Part shown: positions 21,217-33,020 of the stretch, in pieces
Layout of the letters: every line of letters starts with the position of its first letter
Position numbering within the stretch: the first letter of the stretch is position 1
NCBI GenBank assembly: GCA_038093515.1
Contig: JBBPSI010000210.1
Span: 1 to 42,860 of the forward strand
Reading direction: 5' to 3'
Length of the DNA stretch: 42,860 bases
Origin: Butyriboletus loyo
Taxonomy: Eukaryota; Basidiomycota; Agaricomycetes; Boletales; Boletaceae
The notes under the pieces: model-generated
Told to the model about the DNA's origin: nothing
Seen by the model: the letters and a program-made list of their open reading frames with translations, nothing else
Databases searched by the model: none
Position numbers and translations under genes: made by a program

Positions 21217-21798
21217 TTAATTATTGAACCACCATTCGCCATAGAGCACACCCTCCGATTGTGGCGCAAAGAAGCTGAATAAACCAGCAGAGAAGTCGAG
21301 ACCACCCCAAGGACACCCCATGCACTGTGTTCCAAAGACATCAAGGGAAGAAATATATGACGCGGGAGTTAAACGAACCTTGTCAACGACGGTGGCCTGG
21401 GTGGTTACCCCACCAACCGAGATAGTGATCGTCTTGAAGCAATATTGACCAGGGTATCCTGGTCCGAACTGTTCGACATTAAGAGCCACGATCTGCTCTT
21501 CATTGTCAATAACAGCCCTGGCCGTGGTCAACGTTGCGCACCTTGTCAGTGGGCTGACTCCAGGTTCCACAGGCACCCCTGACAAAGCAAGTTGAGAACC
21601 AAATCGGGGCGACATGGTTTTGGACACTCACAAACCGACATCGTACCAGGTCAAGCGCCCATTGGTAAAGGATCGTTTGTTGATGTCGACATCAGCGCGC
21701 GCACGTTTGGCTACTTCGTGGTGATGCCCACTCAACGGGGTCGCGCTAGCAAAAGGAAGCGCGAGAGCAAGAAAACTCAGGACGGTGGAGGGCTTCAT
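21217..21798 (-). CDS. Small secreted DPBB (barwin/RlpA/expansin-like) protein
   Basis: Four exons, 21798-21632, 21578-21542, 21495-21379 and 21324-21217; 142 residues. A signal peptide is clear (MKPSTVLSFLALALPFASA). A spacer with a KR dibasic site follows, then the six-stranded double-psi beta-barrel: RLTWYDVGLGACGTW, IVALNVEQFG...CFKTITISVGG, TQATVVDKCMGCPWGGLDFS and a C-terminal GVLYGEWWF. The Asp of GGLDFS and the paired cysteines are typical of the fungal barwin-like group that includes cerato-platanin-unrelated papain inhibitors and loosenin-like cell-wall proteins. It lacks a second, cellulose-binding domain, so it is a single-domain form. Expected to be extracellular and to bind wall polysaccharide, without known hydrolytic activity. 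Splicing is well supported because every junction keeps phase. Confidence 0.88.
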
Positions 21799-22290
21799 TG
21801 GGGAGAAAATTGAGAGCTAGAGATAGTAATAGAAGAGAGGAGGAGCTTTCGACAAACGAGTGACTGGGCAGAAGACAAGGCTTCTGTGGAAGGTATGACC
21901 GTTGAGCAGGCGATGGAAATGCGAGCTTTTTCATTGCCAGCCATATTTGTTGCAGTCGGCTAGTGTGATGTATATGGAATTGAATTATCCGCAGTGGTGT
22001 GGGAAAGTTGAATCAAATAGCCGATTAAGGGTCTTACTAGAAAGTAAAAGTTTTCGATGCTTGTGCTGGCAAATTGAAGATTTTGGTATCTTCCGACTTC
22101 CAATTGACGTGTTCTGCGAGCGTACGAACGGAAATACATAACTGAAAAGCACATAAACAGAGTGGATAGTGTAATCAAAAACAAGACTAGAATCGTGAGA
22201 CGCGAGGTAACTGGCGGACTAACTTTGGTTAGGAAGAATTGGATATGCATGCCCTACACTATCACATAAATGGTTCCAGGCATAACACAA
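21799..22290. other. Intergenic between DPBB and Epl1 genes
   Basis: About 490 bp: the DPBB promoter and the 3' flank of Epl1. Short frames only. Confidence 0.4.
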
Positions 22291-25200
22291 CTAATACCCT
22301 CCTTGCGAACTAGGGACAGCTTGTTGATGCTGCAGCGACGGCGAAGCCATCTTCATCGTTGGCGTAAGTGGCTGACGTGGTGGAGACTGATGTGGAGGAA
22401 GAGACGTCGGGTTTGGAAGGGGCGACGATCCGGCGTTCTGCAAGCGAGGGGAAACAGAGTGGGCGGCGTACTGTCCGCCAGGCATCATGTGTCCAACAGG
22501 CGACCCCATTGCACCCGGCCGGCTGACACCTCGGGTACCATTGACTGACGGTGTACGGGTTGGCAACGCGCCGGCAGTCGCATGAGAGAGATTGGGACTG
22601 CCTATACTCGGTGCGGTATTTGCGTCCTGTTGCTGATTGCCCAGTGACGAGGTTTGCTGCAATGGTGGAGCGACTCCACTCCACTGCCGCCCAGACGCGA
22701 GCTTCAAGTTCAGGTTCGCGGCCCCTGCAGCCATTTGCATATTGTAATGAGTGCCATTGGGCACTAGGTGCCCAACATACGGCGTTTGAATGGGACGGCC
22801 CTGTGTACCATGCATCACCGCGTTGACATCCTGACCTTGAGCGAGTGCCAGTTTCAGGTTTTGCATCTGCTGTGCAGTCAACCCATTGGGTGGTCGGGAG
22901 TGCATGTAGGCAGCATTGGGGATCGCGTAGCCATTGATGGGGATGTGGTATCCGTTAAGTGGGATTGAAACAGGCTGTTGCACGTCCGCTTTCTGACGCA
23001 CTGGCGAACCAATTGGCAGTGCGGGTAGTTGCGACTCTGTGGCGGGGGAAGAGGTTAAGTCGGAGGCGAGTTGATTGGTTCCGTTGGCCGTTGCGCCCTT
23101 AGTGACATTCCCATTGGGTGCGGACACAAGCTTTACCGAATCTGAGTCTGAGGGAGGAGGTGCAGGAGATGGAGAACCGCCGATGGCGCCATTTACCGAC
23201 ACAGTGGGCAAAGCATTAACATGGGGTAGAGGTGTCTGACACAACGGAGCTGCAGGGATATTCGCTATTTGAGGTGGTCCGGGGGGCCGCAAAGCTGTAG
23301 TGTGGGAGATGCGGGGAGTAGCGGACTGAGGCTGTAATGCCTTCATATGTGTCTGCATCGCAATAGGGACCCCATTAGGAACTGCGGAGAGTGGCACCGA
23401 AGACATTTGCCGGGATGGATTAAGTTGCGAAATCCCGTTCGTAAACGTACGTGGCGTCTGTACATCTCTGCGAATAAATGGCTGTTGTGTCCCCGTCCTG
23501 AACGGAAGGACTGATTGCTGACGACCTTCCGTTGAAACAAGTACTAGCGTCGCGTCGTTGTTGATGTGTTGTTGGTCCGCCTCGGTGAGCAGTGTCATCA
23601 TGTGACGCAGGTACTTGGGAGAAAAGTCGTCAACGAGGACACGATCCTGTTCATCGATGCCTTCTGGCACCACTAGCGGGTCATCGTCTTCATCAAACCG
23701 CCACCGCTCCCGCAACCTCCGCATATCTTCAGCGTTCTCGTCAAAACCCTCTTCCAAACGCCGACCAAAGCTGCGGTGAGGTTGATGTGGAGTTGGTGAA
23801 AAACCATGTCTTCGGGAGAATGCATCACGTCGATCAACCATAGTGTTACCGAACCGCGTTACACGATGACGGAGGTAGCGGAGGTGTTCAAATCCTCTCT
23901 CCCCCACGTCAGTATCCGACAATGATGATCCTGATGGTCGCGCCAAAGGAGGGATCGCTTTCCAATATCGGCGGGTGTAGGGGAGTGATGGACGCTGGTA
24001 AGGGTTCTAAAACATATTTCGTCAGAATCTCTGCAAAACAAAATGGACCGATCTAAGGCATACCTCGAGAATATCTTCGTAGCCGTGATCCCTTTCTTTT
24101 TGCCGTGTAAGATCGCGTTCGGTCGCAGCGTTGATAAGGCTGAGACGCTCTCTCGGACGGATAGCGGCTTCGGTCTGGAGATGTGTACCAGAATCGCCAC
24201 TCTCCCTGGTGCGGATCTTCAGGCCGGTGATGCGACTGTAAGGGGGAGGTCAATCATCGCTGAAGAAGCGGGAATAGACTATCATACCTCGTTGGTTCTA
24301 CTCTCGGCTTCTTTGCAACCCGCTCTTTCTCGTACAACAGTTCTTCGTCCTCCTTCGTTCCCAGAGCAGGGAACTTGCGCTTTAGCTCTGCGAATTCGAG
24401 CCTTTTCTCCCAGACTTGCACGACCTGCTGCACGTTTTGTTTCTTCAGATTTTCGCGTGTCAAAAGTGTCTTGGCAAGTTCCAACGACTGTGCGAGCTCG
24501 AATTGTAAACGCAAAAGCTTATCCGAAGATGTTGCCTGTGATGCTCGTGTCTTTCGTACAGACTTGATCTCGCGACGGCGGAAACATATGTAGGATTCGT
24601 TGGCGACGTCCGCATCGTCAAACTAGATACATGTCAGACAGATAGGACGGAATATGAACGGGTGCCTACGTTAAGAGTTGGAATTATTCGGTGGCCCCCT
24701 CTTTCGATCCGGCGTTCTCTCCAGTACGGATAGACCACCTTCGCCAAGCGCAGTAATTGCGCTGGTGGTGGTATCCAGTTCGGGACAATAAAGCTGGCAA
24801 ACACGGAGGGAAGTAGCGGGGATGAAAAAACATCTTGATAGTCCGAGAAAGGAGGAAAGGCCATTCCGGACTCCAATCCCTGAAGCCAAATCGGTAATCA
24901 GACATGGTTCATCCGCTTTTAGCTGAATGACATACGTGATGTAGAAATTCAGTCTTGTCATGGGTTACCTTCTCGAAGATGCCCATTACCAGCTCAAATT
25001 CGTCTTCCGTGATTGCGACAGCCTGAGCAGACTCTGGCTCCTTTCCCTTTGCTTTTGCGCTTCGCTGGGGGCAAGAACGTGTGGTAGCACCCGATGCGGA
25101 GACCGCACCTTGTACACTAGTTCCCTCTCCGCGAGCCTCCTCGTTATTGCGGTCGAGCCATTCCTTGTCACGCTCATCCATGTAATACGTGAATGAATCA

Positions 25201-25735
25201 ATGAGGCCGCTAGAGAGAGCTTCTTCGACGGTTTCGGAAGAGCGCACATAGGCATCCGGTTGCGTCCATCGGTTAGGGGAGTAAAGTTCGGCATAATTGT
25301 CGACCAGACCCGTCGAGTCCGGTGTGGGAATGTACGCGGCGAGAACCGAAGTAACTTTGTCAGTTGCTCCCCGGGTGGAACGCCCGACGGACTGGTGGCG
25401 GTGCGATGCCGCGGAAAGCACTGCTTGAAGGTGGTGCTCCTGCAACATTAGTCAGCCATCGATAATCGATTTCCCACGGTATCAGCCAATCAGAAAGCGA
25501 CACGTCAGCGTGTTCAACAAGGACGACACGGCGCACGACGTGCACAAAGGAGACTCACGTTGGCGTCCTCAGCATCCACGCCAGCTGTGCTAACAATTCT
25601 AGCCTTTTCCTCGTCCTCGTCGAACGACAAGGCATCCGACTCGATGTTACCATGGACGATCTTAAGGCGAGTCTTGTTTGTGACTCGGTTGCGGTTTCGC
25701 AGGGCGGAAGTACCCAGATTATGGTTGCGGGGCAT
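22291..25735 (-). CDS. EPL1: Enhancer of polycomb-like protein Epl1 (NuA4 subunit)
   Basis: Scaffold of the NuA4/Piccolo histone acetyltransferase, which joins Esa1, Yng2 and Eaf6 and acetylates H4 and H2A in chromatin. Six exons on the minus strand: 25735-25559, 25439-24936, 24879-24670, 24622-24288, 24235-24064, 24006-22291; 1037 residues. The EPcA domain spans the first four exons: MPRNHNLGTSALRNRNRVTN at the N-terminus, YIPTPDSTGLVDNYAELY, then ITEDEFELVMGIFEKVTHDK, IVPNWIPPP...VYPYWRERR and the final NESYICFRRREIK. A helical Gln/Leu/Glu-rich region follows (VQQVVQVWEKRLEF). The last exon is a 572-residue low-complexity tail rich in Pro, Gln, Asn and Ser, typical of fungal Epl1. The first intron is 119 bp, longer than the others. 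Confidence 0.93.
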
Positions 25736-26836
25736 ATCATGGAGAACGTTTAGAGAAAAAGAAGAATTGACGGATAGCAGAAAACAGTGGGGGAAGGGTG
25801 GTCGTCGTCGGTGGCAGCGGCGGCGCTGGAGTCGGAAAATTGGCCGAAAACCCACTTTCGGGCCGAAACAATAAAAGGGTGATCTGACAAATAGCAGACC
25901 GCCGTATGCCGGTGTTTGGCTACAAACACAACCCGCCCTGAATTACTTACCTTGGGTGTGCGTGCCGACGGAAAAAAATGCGAGGAAAATCTAAACGAAA
26001 ATGCTAACTACTATGACTATGATATCTCGATGCCTGTGTGATTCTGGACCAATGACTCATATAACGGCGCACTGGGCAAAGCCTACCACAGGCCGACGTG
26101 GGAGACTTGTAGCAGCGAATTCGCCATTCGGCCCGACACGCAACGACCAAGGAGTCTACATGCCATCTGCACAATCCATCTAATAAGCCAGCGCATGACA
26201 CCAATTAGGAATAGAGCCTTACTATTCCATTGCAGGTCGACAGGGCTGAGGCTGGAGAGTATAATCGAGTCGTCTCTCACCATCCGAACATTGTTGTCTC
26301 GACAGGCTGAAGAGACACCGAGTAGAGTGATGACGATGAAATAATTTGAGCGCAAACGAGGTGCACGTCGTCATCCAAAAGCTGTGCAATGTCGTGTACA
26401 GTTAGTTCTGCCGCTCGATGGGTACGGAACCTCTCACAATCAAGCGTTCCGTATCATTTCAATACTAAATCCCATCGATTAGCTCTCTGTATGCTACGAT
26501 TGCATCGTCTTTGCTTACATCCAGGTTCATTGGGTGTCCCTGCTCATCACCCGCCATCGGGAGGATGCGGTAGCACCATAACGAGGCTATGGATGTGATT
26601 AACAAGAAAAAAGTACAAGTCCGGGTCGTTTTCCTGTGGGTAGGTAGAACAGAATGTAAGTGCTGGAATCTTTTGACCCCAGTGTGAACGGTTACCTTGC
26701 CCTGATCCCTGTCTCCCTACGTGCTTTATTTAATATATTCAATTGGAAGAGCCTCTCGGTACTAGCTGCAAAGTAGTAGTGTTGCGAGAGGCATTTTTTG
26801 GAGTGGGATCGAGTGAGACATGTCGAGCGATGAGAA
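25736..26836. other. Intergenic, no gene seen
   Basis: About 1.1 kb upstream of EPL1 containing only unrecognised short frames on both strands. Confidence 0.4.
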
Positions 26837-27474
26837 ATGGCGGAGAGAAACAGTGGATGGGCTGAACAAGAGTGTTACGCCTCCTGGTCCATACTCGGCG
26901 CGTGGCTTTGCCACGTGAGCACTACGAATAGCCTTAGTTTAGATCAGCCACTTCAGCCACAGCCCATCCCAGAGCTCTTCAAGCCTCGTGTCCTTAGGTA
27001 GGCAGCGTTGCACGGAATAAGGACATTTCGCGCTCAGGTTTCTGTTGTCCTCAGTATCGAACACCAGGTACTGTTGTGCTGACTCGGGCGGCTGACCCAG
27101 ATCCAGTTAGGACCCAATACTGCAAGGCATCCACGTCTTTGACTCATGGCTTCACCGCGGGAGCTTACATGACGTGATGGAGATTCTCCACCCTTCCTTT
27201 GCAGCGATGCAAGAAGGCCAGAGAATCTCATTCTACACGTGCCTTCGCCCCACCAATGTACAGAGATAAGCCAAAGTGTCTCTCTAACAAAACGAGGAGT
27301 TCTGCTGTAGTCTATGCGTTGCAACCGGCGCTCTCTCGTCTTGCGTTTGCTGAGTTTGTTCGTGTAATGCAAGTCCATCCGAGCCTCCCACCCATCGATG
27401 ACGATGCATGGCTGACTGTCTACCAACTCGCTGGTTCATTAATCGAGTCTCGTTCGAGAACTCTTTTCATGTAG
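26837..27474 (+). CDS. Possible spliced gene, unknown product
   Basis: Five segments join in one frame with correct GT..AG borders: 26837-26914, 26963-26997, 27055-27067, 27111-27238 and 27297-27474, giving 143 residues. The fourth segment reads GIHVFDSWLHRGSLHDVMEI and the last LSRLAFAEFVRVMQVHPSLP with DDDAWLTVYQLAGSL, both looking like folded protein rather than noise. The start is doubtful: the ATG at 26820 (MSSDEKWRRETV) lies in another frame. Coding-looking fragments continue downstream (VRDSSEILYIQRTENTAET at about 27567-27625 and ASQFPLYSSTLGQIIERFLG at about 27846-27905), so the gene may be longer. No family is recognised. Confidence 0.35.
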
Positions 27475-29134
27475 GGGGATCCCTTCGTATCCCGCTTCCT
27501 TGGGAGCTCTAAAACTATCCCACTGGTGTTGTCCATTTCCAAACCTACCATTTATCGTATTTTGCGAGTACGGGATTCCTCTGAAATTCTGTACATCCAA
27601 CGCACCGAAAACACAGCTGAAACGGTGTTATCGCGGCTTTCCAAAACATTGCTGTGTGCCATCAGGTGAGACATATCTGCTGTCGCAACCGTGTCGTGAA
27701 GCTACTTGGCGTTTTGTCAGATGGTCTTGGAGGCCTCGAACAAGTCCGTTGAGCCTTGACACTACGGCAAGAATATGTGAGTCGATTTAACAGGGTTGAC
27801 AGCTGATAGTCCCTGAACATGCGGGGTCATCAACCCATACGGGAGATAGCCTCCCAGTTTCCATTGTACTCATCAACACTGGGACAGATCATAGAGCGGT
27901 TTTTGGGAGACATGTTTAGCGGGAGGCTCAGCAAACACTTGTGATTCGTTCGGACCACTATTCCGGATTCAAACTGGCCAAAGACCTTGAGGTTACCATC
28001 AATGGCATCCCTGACCAAGGTTCAATGCAATAGAATTATAGAAGGCGGCGCGCGCCGTAAGTATTCCCCTTCCAATGTCGTTAACTCGTGTCGCTATTTT
28101 ACTCACCACGTCAGATTGGACTTAATACGTGCCTGCTGTGGACTAAGACTAAGAGAATAAGTATGTGCTCTTTGCCCTCTATCCCCAAGAGAAACAATAG
28201 AAGGTAATCGATATGATCGTGTGACATCGATGGTTTACAAACAGTATCAAACGAGGCTCTTTCCCTGAGAATTCGTTGGGGATGGATGCATTGATGGACG
28301 AGCAGCGTCGGGTCTATTTTTCCCCATTACACAATCCCTTTGTCTGCCGGTGTTGGACGGCGAATCCAAAAGATATTTGTAGGCAGTTCAAAGAGTCCGA
28401 GGGGTTTGAAGTGGAGAGGCACACTTCATATTCATTGGCTGGTTGACCAAGTGCCTGCCAGGGCCGTCTCCGAGTATCGCATTGGGCACATGGAAGAGGC
28501 TGGTGAGCAGAATGAGCCTGTAACAAAATCAGGAGTTGAGGTGAGCTCAAATGAGAATTCCAGCAAAACCTCCGTGATGTGACACGGTCGATAAGGCTGT
28601 TTACTTGATCGAACACGAGGCAGTTTTCGACTAATGGGATAACGAGCGCTGTTGCCGATCTGAATGGGGGAGTGACTGGGAATCCGAACTAGTTCGCTAA
28701 AGTGGTACGTATATCGATGAGCAAAGCGCTGTGATCGCTTGATATCGGTTTTGTTCGGTCGGACTTCGCAAGGATTGTTTGTCGATACGGTGCTGGCTGG
28801 CTCTGTCACCGATATCCGTCTGCACAGTCCACTCACTTGGCGGGGTCCAAGTGACGGGGGGGATGGGAGGGGACGGACAGCGTGGGCTTGAATGTAGTAG
28901 TACGTGGAAACGACAATTAATTTACGTTTTATCTCCCAGGTGACTGAATCTGAGATTGATGGCAGTGACAGCTGCTGAATCTCACCGCCAAGATGTGTAC
29001 TAATAAGTATGCGGCCAGCTCAGCTTCCGTCTTCCCCCTTCGAGGTCTTGCACGCTCCTCTCACCGGGGCCTACGACTTTACATTCGTTATATCTATTTT
29101 TTCTCTTTGACATTCATTTTCCTCGTTCCATACG
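27475..29134. other. Largely unexplained stretch upstream of the purine permease
   Basis: Apart from the two coding-looking fragments named for the preceding gene, only short frames are seen. The last 60 bp before the permease start are pyrimidine-rich, a usual feature of fungal promoters and 5' UTRs. Confidence 0.3.
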
Positions 29135-31632
29135 ATGACCCTCACCTTTGCAGACAGGCTCAATGCCCAGGTAGCTCAAACTCCTCTCGCATAACGCATA
29201 CCTCTCATCTTCCGCCAGGTTGCCGATTCTGCGATTGGGAGATGGTTTCGCCTTGAGGGGTCCGGCCATCCTCGCGAACGAGATGGCTCGCGGTTTATGG
29301 TGTGTTGCATATCCCTTATGCACGTATGCACAGCCTGACAACATGCTTTAGACGGATATCCGTGCTGGTATAACAACTTGGGTGCGCATGCTCTTCTGTT
29401 TCACTACGTCCTGCCTTGACGCTTCCCCTCCAGGCCGCCATGGCATACATCGTGAGTCCTTTGTCTCATCCAGAAGAGACGTCTCATTCGCATATATCAC
29501 AGATTTCCGTCAACGCCTCGATCGTGTCCGACTCGGGAGGAACCTGTGTCTGCAACGGACCCAACAACTGTGCAACAGACGAGACATACCTCGCATGCGT
29601 CCAGGAAGTCAAGCAGGATCTCATAACCAGCACCGCTGCCATTTCCGCCCTCGCTTCAGTCCTCATGGGCGCACTTGCCAACCTTCCGGTGGGTATGGCT
29701 CCCGGTATGGGACTAAACGCCTATGTATGTCGTCTTCGGCCGCCTGGTGTTTGGTCGGCTTATGACTACTCATGCAAAATCAGTTCACATACTCTGTCGT
29801 TGGCTACCACGGGAGTGGGTTTATATCATACCGAGAAGCCCTTGCTGCCGTCTTCTTAGAAGGGTGCGCGTCAACTTGCCAGACTTCTCGACGTTGGCGA
29901 CCAACTGTTTCCCTGCAGTTGGGTGTTTTTTGCCCTATCCTTACTCGGTTTGCGTCAATGGTTGGCGCGGATCATGCCACAGTCGCTCGTTCTTGCTGTG
30001 GGTGCCGGAATTGGTATCTACATTGCGTGGGTCTCTCAAACTTTAATTCAGTTTCAGCTCATGGACGTGAATTTCCTTATTTAGATTCATCGGCCTAAGT
30101 ATATCCTTTTTTGTCCGCACTGCCCAAGTATTAACATTTCTGTGCAGCGTCTGGTGGTCTTAACGTCATTGGAGGGGACATGACTAACTTGGTAGGTTTG
30201 GGAGGATGTAATTCAAGCGGTATGCTATCCGTCCTTGCGCTTTCCTTCCGTCTAGCTCATCGATTTTAGATTGGCTCCCAAACCTTCCATATTACTGTGG
30301 AACGGCAGTGCTGCAAAGTCCTACCATGTGGTTGGGTGTCTTCACAGGCGGGTACGCAGCTTCCTTGCCTGACTCGTCGATTCTGTCGCTTACTTGGCTC
30401 TGCATCAAAGCATCTTAACCATATTGTTGATGATGTACCGCGTCAAGGGCTCGATCCTCATCGGCATTTTTGTTACATCCGTCATTTCGTGGCCCCGATC
30501 AACCGCTGTGACATACTTCCCCTACACCTCTACTGGCGATCAGCTCTTCGATTTCTTTAAGCAAGTTGTCACATGGCACCCGCTAAAGCATATTGGCAAC
30601 GCTATAGATGTAAGCATATCTCTACTTTTATAGTTCACCATTGTTGACGAGTACTAGCACAACTATGGTAAAGGCAAGCTTTGGTACGCTCTTATCACTT
30701 TCCTCTATGTCGACATTTTGGGTAAGATTGGTCACGAGTTCACCTTTGTGTTGATTTGACAAAATATATAGATACCACTGGTACCCTATATTCCATGGCC
30801 AAATTTGCTGGACTCCGAGACCCTGTCACCCTCGACTTCGAAAACTCTACTATAGCCTACTGCGTTGATGCGTTCTCAATTTCCATGGGTGCTCTCGTTG
30901 GCACCAGTCCTGTCACGGCTTTCATTGAGTCTGCGACGGGTATTGCAGGTACGTCAGCTCACTTGTGGCATTCGACTTTACTCAAACACGCTTATAGAGG
31001 GTGGCAAGACCGGCATTGCCGCGGTTGTGACTGGCCTTCTGTTCTTCGTGTCCATCTTCTTCGCTCCTGTATTCGCCTCCATCCCCCCTTGGGCTACGGG
31101 GGGTGCTCTTGTTATCGTCGGCTCCCTCATGATCCGCAATGTTCGTGATATCAACTGGGATTACATCGGCGATGCACTGCCAGCCTTCTTGACGATCCTT
31201 ATTATTCCGCTATCATTCAAGTGAGTTCCTATTAAGAATATTAGATGTACGACTAAGGTCTTGCAGCATTGCGGACGGTGTCATCGTAGGCGTTGCGACT
31301 TACCTCATTCTTAATGGCACTGTCTGGATCGTGTGCAAAGTGACCGACGGTCGTATCTCACCCCCCAATTACGATGCATCGGAACCATGGATCATCCCCC
31401 CTGGTGGTATCATTCCCCCATGGGTGTAAGTTCACGATATATTTGGATTTTTCGTCCCTCCTGATGTTGTTGCAGCAAATACCTCATCGGTCGTAGGAGC
31501 AATAACATAACTGATTCCCCGGGAGAATACCCCTTCCAGGTCCGCCATAGACATTCGGAAATCTCCATCGATTCCCAAGATCCAGGAATTTTCACACCAA
31601 AGAATTCGAGCTTTGCCAACTCTGAAAAGTGA
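29135..31632 (+). CDS. AzgA-type purine permease (hypoxanthine/adenine/guanine)
   Basis: Plasma-membrane H+ symporter of the NCS2/AzgA group, importing hypoxanthine, adenine and guanine. Sixteen exons: 29135-29170, 29219-29299, 29352-29381, 29434-29451, 29503-29724, 29784-29863, 29919-30026, 30085-30098, 30148-30219, 30270-30351, 30411-30609, 30658-30721, 30772-30948, 30998-31220, 31267-31425, 31476-31632; 573 residues, the usual length. Family signatures are present: RWFRLEGSG, TDIRAGITTW, AMAYI, GMAPGMGLNAYF, VIGGDMTNLVGLGGC, SPTMWLGVFTGG, SWPRSTAVTYFP and SMGALVGTSPVTAFIESATG. About twelve to fourteen hydrophobic segments follow the standard order. The C-terminal tail is cytosolic and Ser-rich. 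A TAA at 31427-31429 would end the protein early, but splicing at 31425 opens a further 52-residue exon, which I prefer. Confidence 0.93.
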
Positions 31633-32329
31633 ACGCTCGCTGCCATCTTTTGTGTGTATATTTATCGTTATGGGGTTCACTCGCGACCATGAATGCGGGG
31701 CCGATCGTTCCCGTTTTGCTTTCTTTATTGTGTATTTGTTTTTGCCACTGTTCTATTGTTCCGTCCCACTTGTTTTTTCTGCGGAACGGTTCCTTGGCCT
31801 CTTCCGTATCTAGATGTATGTCACAGTGAGCCGCCTAGGAGCGAGTTGTTCCGACGGGTTGTTCCGATTGCTTGTTGACAGGACCCTTCAGAATGTTTTC
31901 TGTTTCGTTTGTACCGCCCAATGCTCATATAGGCATTTTTGTGGACAATAAATTGCGGTAAAAAAAAAGCTCCCTTTCTTGCCCAGTGTGACGAGCTTCG
32001 GACCGAAGAACTGACGCGAAGGCTTCCGCACTTGATTTTGCCGGGCCACGCACGTCGATGATTAGACTGGAATCGCAAGTGACGTTGAACAGGCGCTGGG
32101 TGGGTCTCGCGGCAGTGCTACGCCACACGTACTCTATAGATCATCGGGCCTTGGCGGAAGATTCAAAGCGCCATCACGGTACCAAAGCTGCTACTACTTT
32201 TGCACCACGTCAGCCTGATCTCAACACGAAACCATACATGACAGTCAATTTCGTATCGATAGACCTCCGAGTCGAAGGAAAGATCGAAGGGGACGCGGAC
32301 TCGTTGTACGCGACTCACGCTGGACCGCC
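31633..32329. other. Intergenic downstream of the permease
   Basis: About 700 bp with no recognisable gene; probably the permease 3' UTR and non-coding DNA leading into the kinase relic. Confidence 0.35.
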
Positions 32330-32545
32330 TACGACGACCGAGTCATCGCCGGTGTTCAATGGGACAGACAGAGAGATTGAAGATCGTCCGTCCATCGAGA
32401 TTTAACGTCTTGCTCGATGACGACCTCAACGTCAAGATGGCCGCTGTCGGGCTCTCGAACGAGATCACTGAGATATCGATGGGCACTTTCTGAAGACAAG
32501 TTGTGGCAGTCCGAATTACGCCGCTATAAGCGCTAGCGCTCCGGA
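32330..32545 (+). pseudogene. Broken fragment of an SNF1/AMPK alpha-type protein kinase
   Basis: In one frame from 32404 the sequence reads NVLLDDDLNVKMAAVGLSNEIT, matching the catalytic and magnesium-binding loops of Snf1 kinases, except that the essential DFG is AVG. An extra eight or so bases then shift the frame, and from 32478 it reads DGHFLKTSCGSPNYAA, the Snf1 activation loop including the threonine phosphorylated by upstream kinases. Just upstream, shifted pieces give KIV and HRDL (about 32380-32405) and IAGVQW (about 32345-32362). A CTCCGGAG after the activation loop could be the APE remnant. With frameshifts on both sides, no start and no lobes, it is a relic, not a gene. The intact parent is not in the window. 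Confidence 0.7.
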
Positions 32546-33020
32546 GCGACAAAATTGGGCGTGTTTCACAGATTCTGAAGATCTGATCTATCGATGTGAA
32601 ACTGATTGGAACGCTGAGCGCTAAGGAATCCCTGCCGTCGTCTGTTTCGTGTGGTAGCCAACTGGCGCGCATCAATTGCAAGTGATTCTTTCAGGGCTTT
32701 CCGGCCCTTTACTTCAGGTAGACCTTCATGCTTGGAGATTTATTTCTTCGAGTCACTCCCATTATATTATTTGCTGGAAACGACGGTGATAAGTCACTTG
32801 CACGCCAGAAGTTTCCCCGAGTTTCCGCAAGCGGGCCTAATCCCTTTCGGGACTCTTGGCTCACCTCCCTGAACCCTCGCTTGTTGGACGAGGGGGCCGG
32901 CGATTTCTGTTCCGAGACACCACAATAAAAATTTGCCAGCAGGCTACACGTATTAAAATGTGATTTGCTCCAAGAGCAAGTACACGATATAGCATACAGA
33001 GGTATGGAAAGATGACGGGA
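32546..33020. other. Intergenic, no gene seen
   Basis: About 475 bp between the kinase relic and the stop of the DnaJ gene; nothing recognisable. Confidence 0.4.

Noticed and set aside
31427..31429. In-frame TAA as the permease stop
   Set aside because: A GT donor at 31426 and an acceptor at 31475 open a further exon (KYLIGRRSNNITDS...) that fits the C-terminal tail of the family.
32058..32405. 115-codon plus-strand ORF
   Set aside because: No recognisable domain, and its end overlaps the kinase relic in another frame.
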